Shown here piece by piece: positions 63,075 through 64,000 of a stretch of 64,000 nucleotides of DNA. The stretch is from Chondrus crispus (Eukaryota; Rhodophyta; Florideophyceae; Gigartinales; Gigartinaceae). The stretch is taken from NCBI RefSeq assembly GCF_000350225.1, contig NW_005178981.1, positions 186,001 to 250,000 of the forward strand, in the 5' to 3' direction. The translations under genes were made by a program, and so were the position numbers. Each line of letters starts with the position of its first letter. Positions within the stretch are counted from its first letter, which is position 1. Below the pieces are notes generated by a model. It was given only the letters and a program-made list of their open reading frames with translations, was not told where the DNA came from and did not search any database.

Positions 63075-63212
63075 GTGCGCAGATACAGCAATGTACAGTA
63101 CGTACTCGTACAATACCGTGCAGTACCGAACTGTGCGTAACGTAGTACCGTAAGTACTGTACAGTAGTGCAGTAGTGTACAGTAGTGTACAGTAGTGTAC
63201 AGTAGTACGGTC
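63075..63212. repeat. 'gtac'-rich tract with a 10-bp minisatellite
   Basis: Frequent 'gtac' and 'gtacagta' words, ending in about four tandem copies of 'agtagtgtac' (63160-63207). Similar 'gtacagtagtacagtac' DNA occurs in the LTR near 9070. Confidence 0.8.
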
Positions 63213-64000
63213 CCGCTCCGCATCGCGTGGCACCGTACCGTAGCGTACGTACGAGTGCACGCACGAGTACATTGTGTATCAAGACGAACATGTTCGCCAG
63301 CGGTCATGCCTTCTCTCACAACGTTCCCAAAGCGCCCTCCCCCTCCCTGCCCACACAAAGAAAGAATGCGAGGACCAGGTCTGCCTGCACTGCAACAGCC
63401 GTCCGTGCGGCCTTCCTCCCTTTCCGCTTCCCCTACTTCCTAACCCCCCCTCAGCCTGTCAAGAAGACAAAACACGTGTCGACTGAGAGAACCTTTCTAT
63501 CCTTCGCGGCGCGCTACAATATTTGCGTCGGCGAGCATTCGCGAGCACGACGGTGTACCAGACTTGTGATTGTTGCGGGACGGTACGTTGCTGGAGGTCA
63601 GTCCGCAAAACTCGTAGTGGAATATTTCAATCTCGGGGGTTGCTTTACGTCCAGCGAGTTTGTGAGCAAAGGGAAACAACAACGCGATATTTTACAGACA
63701 AACTTAGGAAATGGTCCTTTGAGCAGCGCATATGCTGAGTGGTGCGGCTTTCTGAACCAGAGCGCGAGTATTACATGCATGAGACTCCTTGGACGCGTGC
63801 TCTAAAACATGGTAGTTTAGAGAACACTCATTGCCCGCGATTGCTGGCTTTTATTTTCACCTCGTGGGACTGACTTCACTCATGTAGGGCTAACTTTTGC
63901 TACTTGAATCGCACTACTACTACTCGCTTTCATGTGCTTGAGGAGTGACCTTTCGTTCATTTGTGCAGACTTTGACTGCCAGAGTGCAAACGTGCGAGAC
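63213..64000. other. No supported gene
   Basis: One frame of about 190 codons covers 63227-63805, but its composition is irregular and no domain is visible. I do not call it a gene. Confidence 0.4.

Noticed and set aside
63227-63805. A 192-codon frame near the right edge
   Set aside because: Composition changes along it, there is no domain, and several competing frames exist on both strands.

Overview
This is a nuclear eukaryotic window dominated by repeats and mobile DNA. Genes are mostly intron-poor. One clear intron is visible, in the ABC transporter remnant (GT at 55313, AG at 55467-55468). Base composition is close to neutral except for a markedly GC-rich Ty3/gypsy element and its LTR. 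The gene set is a TIR-like/TKL kinase fusion, a bacterial-type DNA amino-methyltransferase fused to SET, an ABCB transporter remnant and an OrsD-like zinc-finger protein. Together with the rarity of introns, this best suggests an alga, perhaps a compact-genome red alga of the Chondrus type. That assignment is an inference with low confidence. The OrsD-like domain is best known from fungi, so a fungus cannot be excluded.

Layout. (1) 1-5300 holds relics: an inverted piece of the 551-bp satellite, then decayed copies of genes that are intact further right (a 169-aa ORF, a 517-aa gene and a dioxygenase gene). (2) 5640-7080 carries short dispersed and tandem repeats. (3) 7221-31337 is a 551-bp satellite array of about 27 units, split by a 9.5-kb Ty3/gypsy chromovirus (8746-18234). 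(4) 31338-41274 is bounded by two 201-bp direct repeats that differ at one base. It holds four protein genes: a 2-oxoglutarate/Fe(II) dioxygenase-like protein, an RNB (RNase II)-like protein without a recognisable catalytic acidic cluster, a small acidic protein, and a 517-aa protein of unknown family. Relics of three of the four genes occur elsewhere in the window, so I read this as a previously undescribed mobile-element family. (5) 41880-43125 has one diverged, inverted satellite unit and a 26-bp minisatellite, next to an OrsD-like gene with no helicase part (43326-45743). (6) 46150-47721 has another dioxygenase relic, a 100-N assembly gap and the right end of a pogo/Tigger-like DNA transposon. 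(7) 47929-50913 is a DNA methyltransferase-SET gene split by one in-frame TAG. Three evenly spaced 22-bp palindromes lie upstream of it. (8) 55223-57116 is an ABCB half-transporter remnant. (9) 59076-61655 is an intact TIR-like/TKL kinase gene with a putative N-myristoylation start. (10) 61.7-64 kb is non-coding and contains perfect palindromes.

The most novel points are the direct-repeat-bounded four-gene unit and its relics, and a 12-bp motif (ACGATACGTTTT and its complement). The motif occurs five times per satellite unit and survives intact at all five places in a strongly diverged copy. A one-mismatch version recurs in the neighbouring minisatellite, which suggests a sequence-specific binding protein. 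Function for the four-gene unit is inferred only from folds and motifs; no transposase, reverse transcriptase or capsid was recognised in it.
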